Of a stretch of 64,000 nt of DNA, positions 21,004 through 33,800 are shown in pieces (positions within the stretch are counted from its first letter, which is position 1; every line of letters starts with the position of its first letter). The notes under the pieces were generated by a model. The model worked only from the letters and a program-made list of their open reading frames with translations, ran no database searches and was not told the origin of the DNA. Origin of the DNA: Cercospora beticola (lineage: Eukaryota > Ascomycota > Dothideomycetes > Mycosphaerellales > Mycosphaerellaceae); NCBI RefSeq assembly GCF_033473495.1, contig NC_088937.1, forward strand, positions 558,001-622,000, read 5' to 3'. Both the position numbers and the translations under genes were made by a program.

Positions 21004-22711
21004 AAGAGAGAACCTTAACGACATGATGAGCATTTGTGGTATGTTTCTCGCAAGGCGTTCAGGAGCCTGCGGGATGGGCAGGCAGGGCTTGGAAGGGAAA
21101 TGGCTACACTGAAATGAGCTGCATATCGGATACTTTTTTCACGAAGAATGAGATGATAGAATGTACACACAACAGCGGCAACAACAAACAAATATGCGGG
21201 AGAGATGCATATCCGGCGCAGTGAGAGAGGAGTGCTGATTAGGGCAATTGCACATAGGTGAGAATGAAGCGTGGCTGTCCCTCGTGGCAGCCACTGAACC
21301 GACAAGTGGAACACCAATGTCGAGCTGAAGCACCTCCAAGTTCAACCAGCCTTTATGGCATCATCTAACATGATAGGATTGAGCAACCGCTCTGCACGAC
21401 ATAGCTGACTGCTGCAGTGAGCAAAGACAACATTTGAAGCGATTGGCCCGCAAAGCGAAGGAGGAGCATGAAGACCATGTGCTCCCCGCATCCGGCACGA
21501 GCAGATGCGCAAGTCCACCACCAAAGAGCTATGAATTAAGCGAACCAGAAGTTCGAGCTCCAGTTGCCAGCATGACACCGCCCAACTTTCTGGTTTCAGG
21601 TGAAGAGTGGCGTCCAGAACGGCTGCGATGAGAGCTGCGAGCCTTTGTCTCGATGTCGCTCGCGGTCACCACGTGGGAAGTTGACAGAGCAGCGCCGGTG
21701 GCGGCCACGCGCTCGCACGTAGAAAGCGGCGTGTGCTTCGTCGTCGCGTGCTTGGGCTGAACTTTTGGGTAGGTCTGGAACGCCTTTCTGTGCTGCCAGC
21801 TTCTCTTTGCTGGGTGCTACCTGGACTTTTCCGCGGCAGTGAGGTCTGGAGCACATCGGCTGCGGCGACGTTAAAAATTGAAGGCAATCAGTGCCAGTCC
21901 AAGTGAATACGAGCACGAAAACTGAAGCACAACAACTGTAACAGGTTGGGCACTTCAAGGATCGAGAGTCGATACACGTGGATGCTCGCAACAGATGTGA
22001 GTACGGCCAATCGCTTCACATGGCTGTTCTTCGAGGCTCAAGCAGTCGTACCTGGGTTTTGATCTGCACTGCCTTTTACTGAAAAAGCCGCTAGGAGATC
22101 TCGCCTGCCAACAGCAAAGACTACACAGCTTCGGCGGACTCCGCTGGCATTGTGTTGCGGACTTCCTACTACATTCTTCAAACGCCCCTCGAGTACTACC
22201 TTGCACTGCCCTGTTTAGACCATCGACAACACCCCAATTCGCTTAGCTGTGCTCAGAAAGGCAGTTACAGCGCAAAGTCCCATCTTCTGGAAGGAACGAA
22301 GAAGCTGCGGCCAACGCACCGATCGTCACACTGTAGCAATAGCGTCGGATAGCATTCCTAAGCGCGGCCCAAGCGACGAGGACCCTTCTTTTCTCGAGTT
22401 GTGGAAGCACACACGAGGCCAGGCTGGGACGATCTTCGAAAGTTGCGCTCCTTGAGGCGAGACAAAGCGACTAGCCAACGCCACAGCGAGACAGCTGTAA
22501 CAGAATCGCTCGATCACTTTGTACCTCGAAGGACACTCGATCGATATAAAGTAGGCGTGATCGCTTGTCATTTGAGTTGAAAGGCACAGCACTGGACACA
22601 ACAGCGACAGGCATTCGGTTTCCTTCCTAGCACCTGTCATTGCCCTGGCGCAGATCGGCCCAGAACCATAACACTGAGGTGTCACGAACCAAAGATTCCC
22701 ATCCCATCACA
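21004..22711. other. Intergenic region
   Basis: 1.7 kb with only short overlapping frames. No domain, repeat or transposon feature was recognised. The part nearest 22711 is presumably the promoter of the small F-box-like gene. Confidence 0.45.
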
Positions 22712-23416
22712 ATGGCTTCACAGCTTCTGGAACTGCCAAGGGAGATCCGAGATAGTATGTTCTTTCAGTTGGCATGCCGTCTTTTAAGCATGATCGCTGA
22801 CATCTCACTAGTGATCTCGTCAATCGTCATCATCGACAACAACGACCAAGCATTCCATCTGAACGGCAAATCCACCTCGGGGCTCTCTTCAAACACTTCC
22901 TCCGGCCTGGCTTCGACCTGCAAACAACTGCAAGCTGAATACTCTTATCTTCTTCGCAAAGCAGCCCTCACGCCAGGCACGAAGATTGTCGTTCCCGTCC
23001 ACGACTTCGACTTCTCTCAACTTATATCTTTCGTCAACACACTCCGACCGCACGAAATCAAAACTGCTAGCCGGAATGGGAATATTGTCGTCAATCTTGT
23101 CAACCTCCAAAGCATGGCAAGTCTTCGAACGAAGCAGCAGCAGGACCTGTATAACTGGATTGAGTCCTGTCAGCATACTGGAATCGAGGTCACATATACT
23201 GCTCAATGGAGTAGTATCGACACGAAGTATCTTCAATCGCTTCAGGCTATGCTCGATACGACGCGTGAGGGGCGGAAGATCGTGAAAGCGCTGGCTGCGA
23301 AGAACATCAAGAGCTGGAGTTGGGACAGTTGGCAAGCCGGACTATTGCAGCAGCGCACCCAGAAAGGTGACCAGAGACCGGCCCCAAGCCGAGCTTGTTG
23401 GACGACTGCGAAGTGA
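22712..23416 (+). CDS. Small F-box-like protein, 2 exons
   Basis: Exons 22712-22754 and 22812-23416 give 215 residues. The 57-nt intron (gtatgt donor, gctgac branch, actag end) is a multiple of three and stop-free, so it reads through as coding, but removing it restores LLELPREIRDMISSIV, the F-box-like/2EXR start typical of dothideomycete families. A later STCKQLQAEYSYLL matches the usual C-K-Q-x-x-x-E element. The downstream half is helical and unrecognised. It is shorter than most relatives and may be a degenerate or truncated family member. Confidence 0.65.
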   Translation: MASQLLELPREIRDSMFFQLACRLLSMIADISLVISSIVIIDNNDQAFHLNGKSTSGLSSNTSSGLASTCKQLQAEYSYLLRKAALTPGTKIVVPVHDFDFSQLISFVNTLRPHEIKTASRNGNIVVNLVNLQSMASLRTKQQQDLYNWIESCQHTGIEVTYTAQWSSIDTKYLQSLQAMLDTTREGRKIVKALAAKNIKSWSWDSWQAGLLQQRTQKGDQRPAPSRACWTTAK

Positions 23417-26400
23417 AGACGGTTGTGATCTTCGAGAAATCCATACAATAACATTGAATTACATCAGCTGATCAACATTACAAAATACACCGTCTCTTTC
23501 GCATCAACGCTCAGTTACGATCCCACCTCCTCGCAATCCAGCCACCCCTCTCTGATCCTGATACCGTCCCCAACAGCACTTGTAGTGGTCACTGCAACAC
23601 CGTGACTATGTCGATCGCAGTAGATAGACTAACTCTCGTCACGAACAAGGTACTTGAGCCTATCTTCCCAGTCAAGCCGCATAAGTTCACCCAGTCGCTG
23701 CTTCAAATGCATCCGGTCTCAGACGTCTCATAACTCTGCTTGTGAGAAGAGAGCACAGTCCTCAAGGACATCAGTAACGATGGCGAGGCGGGCGTAATAG
23801 TCCTGACAGCAATTGGGGTCGTGCATTTGCTGGCCGAGGATTTGTTTACTTCCTCATTAACAACCTACTTGCTCTGAATACCATACCTTTCCTCTCTTAC
23901 TTTCCAACCTCGTATTGGCACCCACGAGCTCTCCAGCCACACTTCTTTCCTCGCTCGCTACTTCCCTCCCTCCCTCCCGTTCCGCCGCTCCAGGATCAAG
24001 CACAACATCAGTTCCAACATCACCCACCGCAAAGCCCTAACAAGCCACCCCAGCAAGCTCGCTAACAAACCTCCCAGGCCCCCATAAGCATACAAGGACC
24101 CCAGTTAAGCTTATCATCATCCGCCCCCGTCCTTTCACCCCAGCACAACGGCACCGATTTCCCGTGATGATGGGCAACGGACCGACGCCATCGCGGACAA
24201 GGAACCAGGGAGTTGTCCCTAGTCCACTACCTCTCCCGGCATTGTTAGCACGAGCATCGCTCGCACACAAGTGTGGTCCCATTCGGCTTCTGGTGACAGG
24301 CGACTCTGTGATACTGTGACAGAGTGAGACTAGATGGCAAGGCAATGGCATGGCATCGCGATCGATGGATGATGATGACTGACGGCCACTCGGGGCAATG
24401 CGGTTTCCTTTCTGGAAGTAGAGTTTCTGCTCCCTCCTAGGATTCTCCGGAGAACTTACTTCTTGGGGTATTCGGAAGGGCACAGAGATCTGGACAAGAG
24501 TGAGAGACTGGGGTCTTTGCACATGGACTTCGAGACTTGGCGATGGCCAGGCGTGATGAGGAGAAGCCAGAGTCTGGATGTTTGATCTGCTAGGTTCGAA
24601 ACTTCTCCTGTTCGCCTTGTTGTTTTGTGGTATGGCGTGCGATCGATAGGGTATGGGTAAGCGATGAACTCTTGGCTACTGCTCTGGTTTGCCTAGGTCG
24701 ACGTGGCGGAACATTCGTTCGTGCCCGTCGCGGAGAGTTCGTCCTGGTCGCCATGCAATGATGTCTTGCCTTGCGTGACACGCAATCCTCTTTGGGCATC
24801 TGGTCGTGGGAGATGTCTTGAATGCCAAGGGATGAGACCTCATTCTGACTGTATGCAAGTGTGTTAGGGATTTCCAAGACATGCTGCAAGGACATACGGA
24901 TAACGTTTTCCAGAAACCAGGTCTATTCGGATGCATGTACTGTGTGTCTGACATGTCTTGCTTTCGCGTGTGCATTTCCGCATAACGTGGAAACAGCAAT
25001 CTCAGTCGAGATGCTGTAGGATCCTCGTTCTCCTGAAATGACCTGGGTAGTGATCGTGAGCATTCATGCCTCATTCACACAGCCTGTAAGAAGCTGGGTC
25101 GCCTGATCTTGCTCCTTCATACCGCGGATCGGAAAGATCGCACATCCGCTCCAACTTCCCTCTCTGGCAATTTGTCAACTCTCTCCACATCATTTCTGAG
25201 CCTAATGCACAACACCTCTCACCTGATGTTATTGTATTCGCCCGACCATTCTGCATTCCATTCGTGACTTCAACAACCCAGTCGCCGCACACCAGCACAC
25301 CATGCAGCTCAAGCTCTCACTCATCTCAATCTAGCCTCCCACTAAGTCCAGATGCCGAATTCCAGCCCTGTGAAATTCTCAAAAAGGAATAACAAGAGGC
25401 CAAACCAGCCATCCGGCCACAAAGTCCCGGACAGGGTCACTCACACTCGCCACACCCCATTCTCCCGAGACATTCTAGCTCATAGTTCTTCACTAAAATG
25501 ATTTGCTTTAAGGTCCCTGACCATGCGTTGTCCGGCTACTGCACATCAGCCGCGTGAACGTCGGACGGAGCGAGCGGAATTCCCAGCACGTCGGCGACTC
25601 GACAGGCATGTTGAACGGCGATTGAAGGCAATCGCTCGGATTATGTTCGTTCGAGTGTGTGAGACATGGGCGCGAGTCATGAGTGAAGAGTGGGAACTTC
25701 GACGTCATGTTCAGGCTGCTGGGCTTTTTTCATGTGAAGCTAGCGGTGCTGCCACCGAACCGGTTTCTTGGGAGAATGTCGCGACCCACTGTCGGAGGAA
25801 GGTCCAGATGTGAACATGTCTGGTTTGCGAAGCCGTGTTGTGCAGTAGAAGGTGAAGTAGGTGGTTGTGATTGCTGACACAGCCTGGCCGCTGGCTGAGT
25901 AGGACATGCTCCGAGGAGCAGAGTTTCCACGCCGCGATGAAGAGACTGAAGTACACATATCACCAACTCCGCAAAACAGCAAGTTCGCGAACACCACTTG
26001 CCAAAGATAGACGCATTGTGTCCAGACGCTGCAAAAGAAGGAACGACGTCAGAAACCGCTTGCCAAGCCCACCTCGCAAAAAAAAGTTCTTCAAAACAAC
26101 CACGCTTCACTTCACCGCCTCTGTGGTTTTGGCATGATCATCACTGGAACCCTGCCCTGACCCAAACAGATGACGAAGTTTGCCAGCCACGGCACTGGTA
26201 ACTTACGTCGTGCACACGTCCTTGGGAACTGAGAAGTGGAAAGGTCCTTCCATGCAGATTTTGTCGATGAAACGCTGAGAATGTTTCAGAGGACCGTGCG
26301 GTCTGACTCGTGGTATCAGGCATTCCATGCTGCCATGCACTTCAGCTTCACCTCGAGGCTGGGAATAGGTAATGAGTAGTGATGGGAAGGAGCAGAAAGC

Positions 26401-26501
26401 TCTGCTGCAAAGTTGAACTGATACATATCGTACAGCTGGATTCCGACGAATATCACAAAAGTCCTCAGAGAGCCATTCGCAGACCGAACACATCTCGTCC
26501 T
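23417..26501. other. 3.1-kb gene-free region
   Basis: Scanned on both strands; the longer frames (for example minus 24037-24522) begin at non-ATG codons and have no family resemblance. A minus ATG frame at 24676-25074 (132 codons) has no recognisable feature. No transposon ends, tRNA or tandem repeat were seen. A multi-exon gene with short exons could be missed here. Confidence 0.4.
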
Positions 26502-27174
26502 TCAAGGCTTGTATGTCGAGTCCTCTTCCGCCGGATTAGGTCCCCCATCCTATCGGTAACATCCCAAAAGTCAGCAACGAGCTAGAGGACCCAAATCCCA
26601 GGTAAAAGAACCAGGGACGAAACGTTCCAAAGAGAGAAAGAAAATCACTCACCGCCACTGTGTCCGCGGTACTCACGCCTCCGTCACCGCTACTCTGACA
26701 GTTAGCTTCAATCTCTTCTCACGACCTCACCTCACACCTTCTCCGTGAGGAGAAGAGGGGCTGAGGAATTGGAACCACTTACGCAGTCCCTCCAACATTC
26801 CGATTCGGATTCCCAACATGCGCTCCATTCCCTCCACTCGCTGCATTCCCATCGAGAACGGCCTGTCGAACTTCGTTGGAGGATTTACCCTCGCGGGCCG
26901 AGACATCGGATGCGATGGCGCTACTGTTGATCATCGAAACGGCGTTCTTACGTTAGTCCAAGCTCTCCGTCGTTGACACTGACAAAGACAATATTGTTGT
27001 ATGGACTTACGTCTTACTCCTCGTCTGACGTCCACCTTCAGAGGAAGGAACATAAGAATCGTCTGAGCCACGGTTTCCGCCATCTGGGCCTCCGTCGCGG
27101 ACAGTGTCAGCTGTTGAGAGACCTCCGTCTTGGGCGGTGCCGCCGACGCCGTAGTTGGGGTTTCCGGTGGACAT
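26502..27174 (-). CDS. Small internally duplicated hydrophilic protein, 4 exons
   Basis: Exons 27011-27174, 26783-26923, 26653-26692 and 26502-26549 give 130 residues; no single frame shows the gene. The protein has two copies of one motif. Near the N-terminus are GNPNYGVGGTAQDGG and STADTVRDGGPD. Near the C-terminus are GNPNRNVGGTASGDGG and STADTVADGGPN. The second copy is assembled from three exons, and the fact that splicing restores a repeat of the first copy is strong internal evidence for the model. Introns are 87, 90 and 103 nt, each with a consensus donor; two use an acceptor downstream of an earlier AG. The protein is Gly/Asp/Asn-rich, without signal peptide or membrane segment, and probably disordered. 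I do not recognise the family. Confidence 0.75.
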
Positions 27175-28912
27175 TCTCGTTTGCTTGTATGGAAATTTGC
27201 TCAGTGACCAAGTGTGTTTCTGAGAAGTTGCAGGTAGGTCAATCAGTCAAACAATCAAGAGAAGGCAACAAGAACCAGAAACAACAGTCGAGAGGTGCAG
27301 TCCCATATTCAACACCATGTGTCTCCAGCAATGACGTTGTTTTCTGGAGTCGTGGGGCAAGTCCAAGGTCATGTCCAAAATCCTTTTCCTTGGCTTGGTC
27401 GTTTGTCACTCCTCCAATACTATTGGCCACTCCTCTGCATACGGTCTCCATTCAAGGTGGAAAAGAGATGCCAGCTTGGCACACGCCGACATCGTCATAT
27501 CCAACCCAAACAAGTCAACCACCCAGAAGTTCTCTACTGCTTCTATGACTCTGCGTGTGGTTGTTCGTAATGGTGCATGAGTTAGTCGGCAAGCAGCACC
27601 CGAATTCATAGCGTGTGGCACTAGTTAGTCAGGTGCTGATCTCTCCAGACTCCGGACCTTCCTCCAGCACTGTCAGTCAAACCTGCTTGTCCTTGCAACA
27701 ACAAGTTACCCAAAACACAATGCATGATTGGCGAACGAGTCGAAGAAGAAACCAACCAGTGACTACCACAACCCTTAGCCACTTAAGACAATCATAATGA
27801 CATTGGCCACCAAAAGTCACCCAGCAAGCAAACAGGTTTTCCATCCCAGCACCTAGCTAGCAGCGACGAGTGACGCATGAACCGGCTCGACTCTTGGCAC
27901 CTTAGCTCAAGGTGCAGACTGCAGTGCAGATACAGAGAGGTCAGCTGTACACACCAACTTCTACTGCTCCCTTGTCAGAAAAGAACCGTCGGCAGCTGTC
28001 AGATGCAATTTGTGAAACACGACACAGAAGAAGACGTACCCAGCTATACCTTGATGGCAAAGTCACACGCACCTACATGCACCCCACTGTAACACCGGTA
28101 AAGGCACAACTTGCAATGTTTTTCAATTTTTCTTTTCAATTTTCGATAGTTTGTTTTCGTTCGTCTAAGAGGTAATAGATACTTCCTACGTACAGAGAGC
28201 TTTGCTTTCGCTTTGCGTCCTCCTCTTCATTTTGCTCTTTCCTGTCCAGAGTTACCCTGGTCAATTCATAGCAAAACCGAGCAAGGCCTTTCGATGCGCG
28301 CGAGTTTTCCCTCTGCACGAGGATCAATCTTGTTGTCGTTCGTAAAAAGTCGTAGAGAATGCCGAATGGAACGTGCGTGTAAACGTGACTGTGACCACCC
28401 AATTCCGTCCATCCTTCCCAATAGTAGTCCCCAAACAGAAAAAGGAGATTGTTCTTCCCACACACAAAGAGATCGAGTCGATCAGATTAGGCTTAAAGTC
28501 CTGGCTTTTGAGACCAAGCCTGGCAAAAGAAACACAACTTTGCCAAAATTTTCTTTCCCCACACATGCTGCGCCATGAGGTTCGTACAAAAGGAAGTGAA
28601 CAAGTTTTGTGCGTGTCAAAAAAGAAGTCTCGCGCGCAAGAACGCTGTCATGGTTTGCCGACAGCGCCGTGCGTTCGTTGATCATAACCTCTCCAGCCTA
28701 TAGCGGCGTGTAGTTCTGTAGTCTGAAACAAATACTTTCTGGATTGCGGGTGCGGAGGCCTGTGGACTTAGGCAATGTCGCCCCAAGAGATACGGTGTCG
28801 CTTGGGTCGAGCCGGCCACGGAGCAATCGCGCCCGAAAAGTCCGGTATGGTATGATGATTGCAGTCCAATCGCCGCCGTGCAAACTTCGGAGGCCATGAC
28901 ATCCATGCCCGA
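27175..28912. other. Intergenic region
   Basis: Upstream of the small duplicated protein and downstream of veA. Several overlapping frames exist (for example 28136-28465 minus) but none shows a motif. Part should be the veA 3' UTR and the promoter of the 26502-27174 gene. Confidence 0.45.
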
Positions 28913-30846
28913 TCAAGCATGTCCAGGAAGTGCTCTTCGAATTGCGCGACCGTCTGCTCTCCTGTAGTGCATGCTCAATGTATCCGGGTCAAGCTCACCG
29001 CTCGTGTCATCATCATCAGCTGCCGACAAGGATGAGCCAGCGACCAAGCTGTAGTCACTTGCACTGGCTCCGGGCCGGGCGCCCTGTCGAAGTGGCTGGT
29101 CTTGGTATTTTTCGCTGAAGACGTGTCCATAGCTGCGCTTGTGCGTGGTGTCCACCGGTGTTTGTGTGGCACTGAAGTAGGAGTGCGAGGGAGCAGCGGA
29201 GCTGGGCGACGAGGCCTCCAACTTGTTACTCGCCAGCATATTGGAAGACGTCTGAAGAGGCGGCAAGTCGAACGCTCGCCCGGAGATGGGCGTCCCAGAC
29301 GCGCTCGAGCGGCTTTGAGGTTGCATGGGCTGAGGTTGAAGTGGCCTGCTGTTGTTGTACATGTCCATCGAGGACGAATGTGAGTGACCGGACTGCTGTG
29401 CCTGCAATGAAGGTGGCTGTTGGTAAGTTTGGTGTTGCGAGGACATCTGCGGTGGGTACGTCGAATGCTGCGGTTGCTGCGCGAGAGTAGCTTGAGGCTG
29501 TGGCGGCGGAGGCAAGGCCGGCTGCTGCACAGAGTATCGACGGGTATCAGATTGTGCATGCGCGGAGTAATCAATGCTACCGCGGTGTTGCTGCTGAACG
29601 GCAGTATCGTAGGATGCCTGTGGCGGAGCACTCATTTGCGGCGGTGCTGGTGCATAACCATAGTAGCCTGGTTGTGATGCACTGACCGGTGAAGGTGCAG
29701 GAGGAGCTGCGTAGCCTTGCTGGTATTGGGGCGGTGGAGGCTGCATTGGAGGGGCCTGTTGCACGTACGGGCCTTGTTGGTAAGTCTGGGTTGGTGAGGG
29801 TCCATACTGTGCAGGTTGATTGAAGGCGGGCTGTGGAGGTTGTGGAGCATTGCCGTATTGGGTGGCTTGGTACGCACTAGCCATATCCTGAGCAGATGGT
29901 CTACGTGAAATGGGCTGCCCAAGGGATTGGTGACTGGTGTTACTGGTCGACCGAGGACGAGGGATTGGGTCCATATAGCTATGCGGAGTATGCATCATGC
30001 CTGGATATGGCTGCGACTGCGACTCGGGCGTGCTGGACATGCGCGCACGAGCGGCGGCAGTCTCGTCCTCGTACTCATCCCAATCTTTGGCACTGTTCTT
30101 CTGGTCGCGGCGGCGCATGCGCACATCTCTCCTGATACGCACGCGACAGCCCTGCTCTGCGACCATCCGGCTCAGAGCAGTGCTTTCCGTCAGGCCTGGG
30201 AACTTCTTCGCACTGAAGACCTGGAATGGCTCGGACTTCACTTCGAGGCGATGATTCACTACTGGAGCTCCCTCGCCGGCAGCCTTCGGGTCCTCGGACA
30301 TTTTGTCCTCGTCCTTGACATTCTTGAGTTCCTCGTACAGGCTGAAGCTCAAGCGGTAGTTTCCCTCGTGACGAACAGATAAGTCTGGGAAAATAAAGTA
30401 GCCAGCCGGGTCCGGTCGGTCCAGGTAGACCATTCCTGCCACAGGCGTGCCTGTGAGAACCGGTGGGGTGTGGCGGTCGGCAGAAACACGTCCATGTGCA
30501 ATTGGGCGGGCGGCCTCCAGGGTGGCGAACAGGAAATAATTGGCATGCATTGTGAAGGTAATGTCATCGGCGCGCTCGCGGCCAGAGCCTTCATAGATCC
30601 TCAACTCAACAATCGGGGGTGGATCCACAGGTCTTCGGTCGGCAGAGGCTAGATGTATTGTCAGTGTTGCGCATTGGATGGTGGATGTGACGCGTGCTCA
30701 CATTTGGCGCCTTGTCCACATGCTCTGGCACGGACTGGCTGTTGTAGCACTGTCATCTCGTATGTGAGGACTCTGCCTTCGGCCGTGGTCCGGGAAATGG
30801 AGCTTTTGGTCTCATTGTCGACTGGGATGATGGTCGGACGCTCCAT
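28913..30846 (-). CDS. veA: Velvet regulator VeA, 2 exons
   Basis: Exons 30702-30846 and 28913-30648 give 626 residues. In fungi VeA moves into the nucleus in the dark, pairs with VelB, binds the methyltransferase LaeA and couples sexual development to secondary metabolism. The intron (53 nt) lies at a position I expect in veA genes, joining VLQQPVRARACGQGAK to SSADRRPVDPPPIVELRIYE. The velvet domain covers about 20-230 and includes YFIFPDLSVRHEGNYRLSFS and a basic segment (RIRRDVRMRRRDQK). The middle is Gln/Pro/Tyr-rich and disordered. The C-terminus carries HKRSYGHVF and DQPLRQGARPG, a block I associate with VeA orthologues. Nothing is missing. Almost 4 kb of gene-poor DNA lies upstream. 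Confidence 0.96.
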
Positions 30847-33800
30847 GGCGGAGGGCGTGTCGTCCGAGGACTATGAAGACGGAATCCAAAGTGGGCAGTG
30901 AATATCTGTCTGCACTGCGTGGTCAGTGGCGAATACTCGCTGCGCGTGCGCGACAATGGCAGTCACGGCGCGGTGGTTGATGGTTGGTGTGCGTGGTAGG
31001 AAGGATGCAAGAGCAAGAACCAGTCCGGTGTGTTGGCGAGCGGCGTTTCCCAAACGCCTGGAATTTGGTTGGATTGCGGCCCACGGGGCAGGAACGGCGC
31101 AGTGTCGCAAGGGACTCACTCACAATCGGCGGTCGCGCGAATGGCGATTCCAGGAGGGCAACGTCGTCCGAAGGATCGTGAGAAAGGAAGCTGCGCTGGC
31201 AGAGGTGAGGAAGGCGCGCACTGGGGCGTGGTACCGAGTGACCGGAAGAGAAGCGCAGAGCGCAGTGGCAGTGAGTGGGAGCGGGCAGGGAAGAAGAGCG
31301 AGTGTCGCTAGCGACCGGGCGTGGGTGGTGAAGCTGAACTGCTGAGCTGCGAGGGCCAGAATCACAGCTGCAGCGCAGGCAGAGAGTCGAGCAGTGTCCC
31401 AGGCATGAAGCTGGGCGTGACAGCAGTTGGTTTGGAGCCGCAGCAGAAGAGCGTCCGCTGGGCTGGGAGAGTGATGAATGAAGTGGGAAGGGGTACCCAG
31501 GCGTGCGAAGAGAGCAAGACGGCGCGAGGGAGCGAACAAGGGCGCGGCGGCATCCTACACTAGCCCTCGCCTGGACGCCTACCCGCTTGTGGCTTGCGCA
31601 GATGGCCCTCCGCCGCGCCAACCAGAAACGCCGGCGAACTGCACTCTGCTGAGTGCTGCAGCAGACTGCAGTCCGTAGACGATCGGCATCATCACCGTTG
31701 ACCGCACCCTCGGCGGAGCAATGAACTTTCTGTCCTGCGTCTTCCTGCGAGTGTGGACTGTATACTGTACGTCGAACTGCTACTCCCGCGCGGGCGCTCG
31801 ACGCGCCGCGCACCGAGCAGGCGGCCCAAACTCAATCGTGCTACGGGCAAGGTTCGTCATCTCACCATCTGCGAGCAGCAGCGCGCGCCGGGATGGCCGC
31901 CGGCGCGAGTCATGTTGGACGTGTTTCTACACGCAGCCATGAAACAGACGAGTCTAGTAGCGACAACACTGCTGCCACGGCCACTCTTCATGCCCGAAGC
32001 AGGCTCGCGCCCGGTAGCAGCACACGTGGAAGCGCCGGTCTGATCGCCACCGTGCACGGATTAATCCGCTGCCTCATGCATGCCCGTCGTCACCCACCGC
32101 TGCGTGTTCGCTTGGGGCCTCCCATTCTACCAGGGCAGCCACATACCGCAAGCGAGACCAGGTCCCCATGCTCACGCCCCACCAGCCCATGTCGGCTCCG
32201 TACAACGCAACAACGAGCCGCTGAGCTTCACCACCGGCGCAATTTGCATAAGCAAGCCTTGATGCCATCTGTCTCGCCCACCGTCGCATCACCTCGTCGG
32301 CGACTGATCTAGACAACGTGCTGCTGGAGCCCACCCGATGCAGCCAGCTGAACCAACGGTACTCGTTATCCGCTCGGCTTTCGGTACCGTGTGACCATGC
32401 AATTCAACCTGGAACTGGTGCTCCTTCTGTGTGCAGGGACGACGCCGCTCTTCTTCGTTGATGCTAGAAACTCCACACTCTGGCTCAATTAACGACCTCT
32501 ACCTAATACCTCTGTGCTGGATGTGTCAATGCAGTCGCCCGAACCGCGCGGCAAGCTACCGGATCGGCCCTCTCGCTGGCAATCTTGGAGCACCAGCAGA
32601 GTATCCTCCACTTCACTCGTCTGAACCTGCCTCCGATCACTACTGCTTCCGGAGGACTGCATACTTCAGCTAGCGAGGGGAGAGAAACGCTGACCTCGAC
32701 GTTCGAGATCGAGATCATTGTCCGCAGCATAATCTGGCGCTCGTCGCTTTTCTCGCCGGCGGCGCCTGCGTGGTCAGCTACAACAGGCCATTGTGTCTGC
32801 CACCACGAAAACCACTTTTCTCAGAAAGCCTTTCGTCAAGCACGGCGCACAAGCAGGGATCAGATTTGATGTCACACGGCATGCACGGTGTGAAGACCGT
32901 TTCAATGCGCCACTCATGCACAAAGGAAAGAAAGGAAAATGAGGGTGGCTAGAGACACCGCTCTGCGGGCCATCTCCATACGTGGCAGCACTCATCACAC
33001 CTTTTCTTCACGAAACCGTGGCGGAGTGGAACCGTTGAACTATATTCCTCGCCGACACGACAGCAAACGACCTGCTTTTCGTGCTGTCGAACGTAATGGT
33101 ATCGTCGTGTCAAGGAGGCCTGCTGGAAAATGTTATGCAGAATATGCGTGCATGCATAAGCTGCCCTCTAGCTGCAATACCCGAAAGCCCGATTATAGCC
33201 TGCTCACGCTTTCGGTGCGCAAGTCTATCGACGACGTTTAGCGAGTGCGCTAGACAAGGAAGGAGATGGCGTTATCTACGCAGCACCTCCTCTCTATCCT
33301 GAAGCAAGTTCCCTGCAACGGGTCAACACAGCAAACATTCAATGAATGACGTTCGTTGGCGATTCTTGATAATCACAGCTGAACAAGCGGACAAATTTCA
33401 CCTGGTGGCAACGTGTTGGCCGAGGAGGGAAGTCTGAATCATGTTCTCATCGTTTAATGGATATTGTACTCGGTCCGTTATCCAGCGCAGCGGACTCGGC
33501 TCGACAGGTTCTCAGCGCTTCGATCAACCGATGCAATAAACAGTTCGCTAAAGCTCCGCAATGCTGCTGATGATGCCATCCAGCGCGAGTGCACAATTCC
33601 ACCTGCTGATGGCAGGTACCTGGGCACCTGGAAAAGTAGGATTCGGCGTCGGCATGCCATCTCCGCCAGAGCCCCATACTACAGTTCTATCCTACCCCAC
33701 GCAAATTATCTCCGACGAGTCAAGAAAATTTGGGACACGTTCAATTCGGCACACAAGAAGAAGCAGGGTCAACCGCTACCTCCGCTTTGACCCTCTATCA

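Noticed and set aside
24037..24522. 161-codon minus-strand frame
   Set aside because: It starts at GTG and shows no motif or codon pattern of a real gene.
30923..31813. 296-codon minus-strand frame upstream of veA
   Set aside because: It begins at GTG with no in-frame Met, is Ser/Arg/Cys-rich as expected for GC-rich noncoding DNA, and has no family resemblance.
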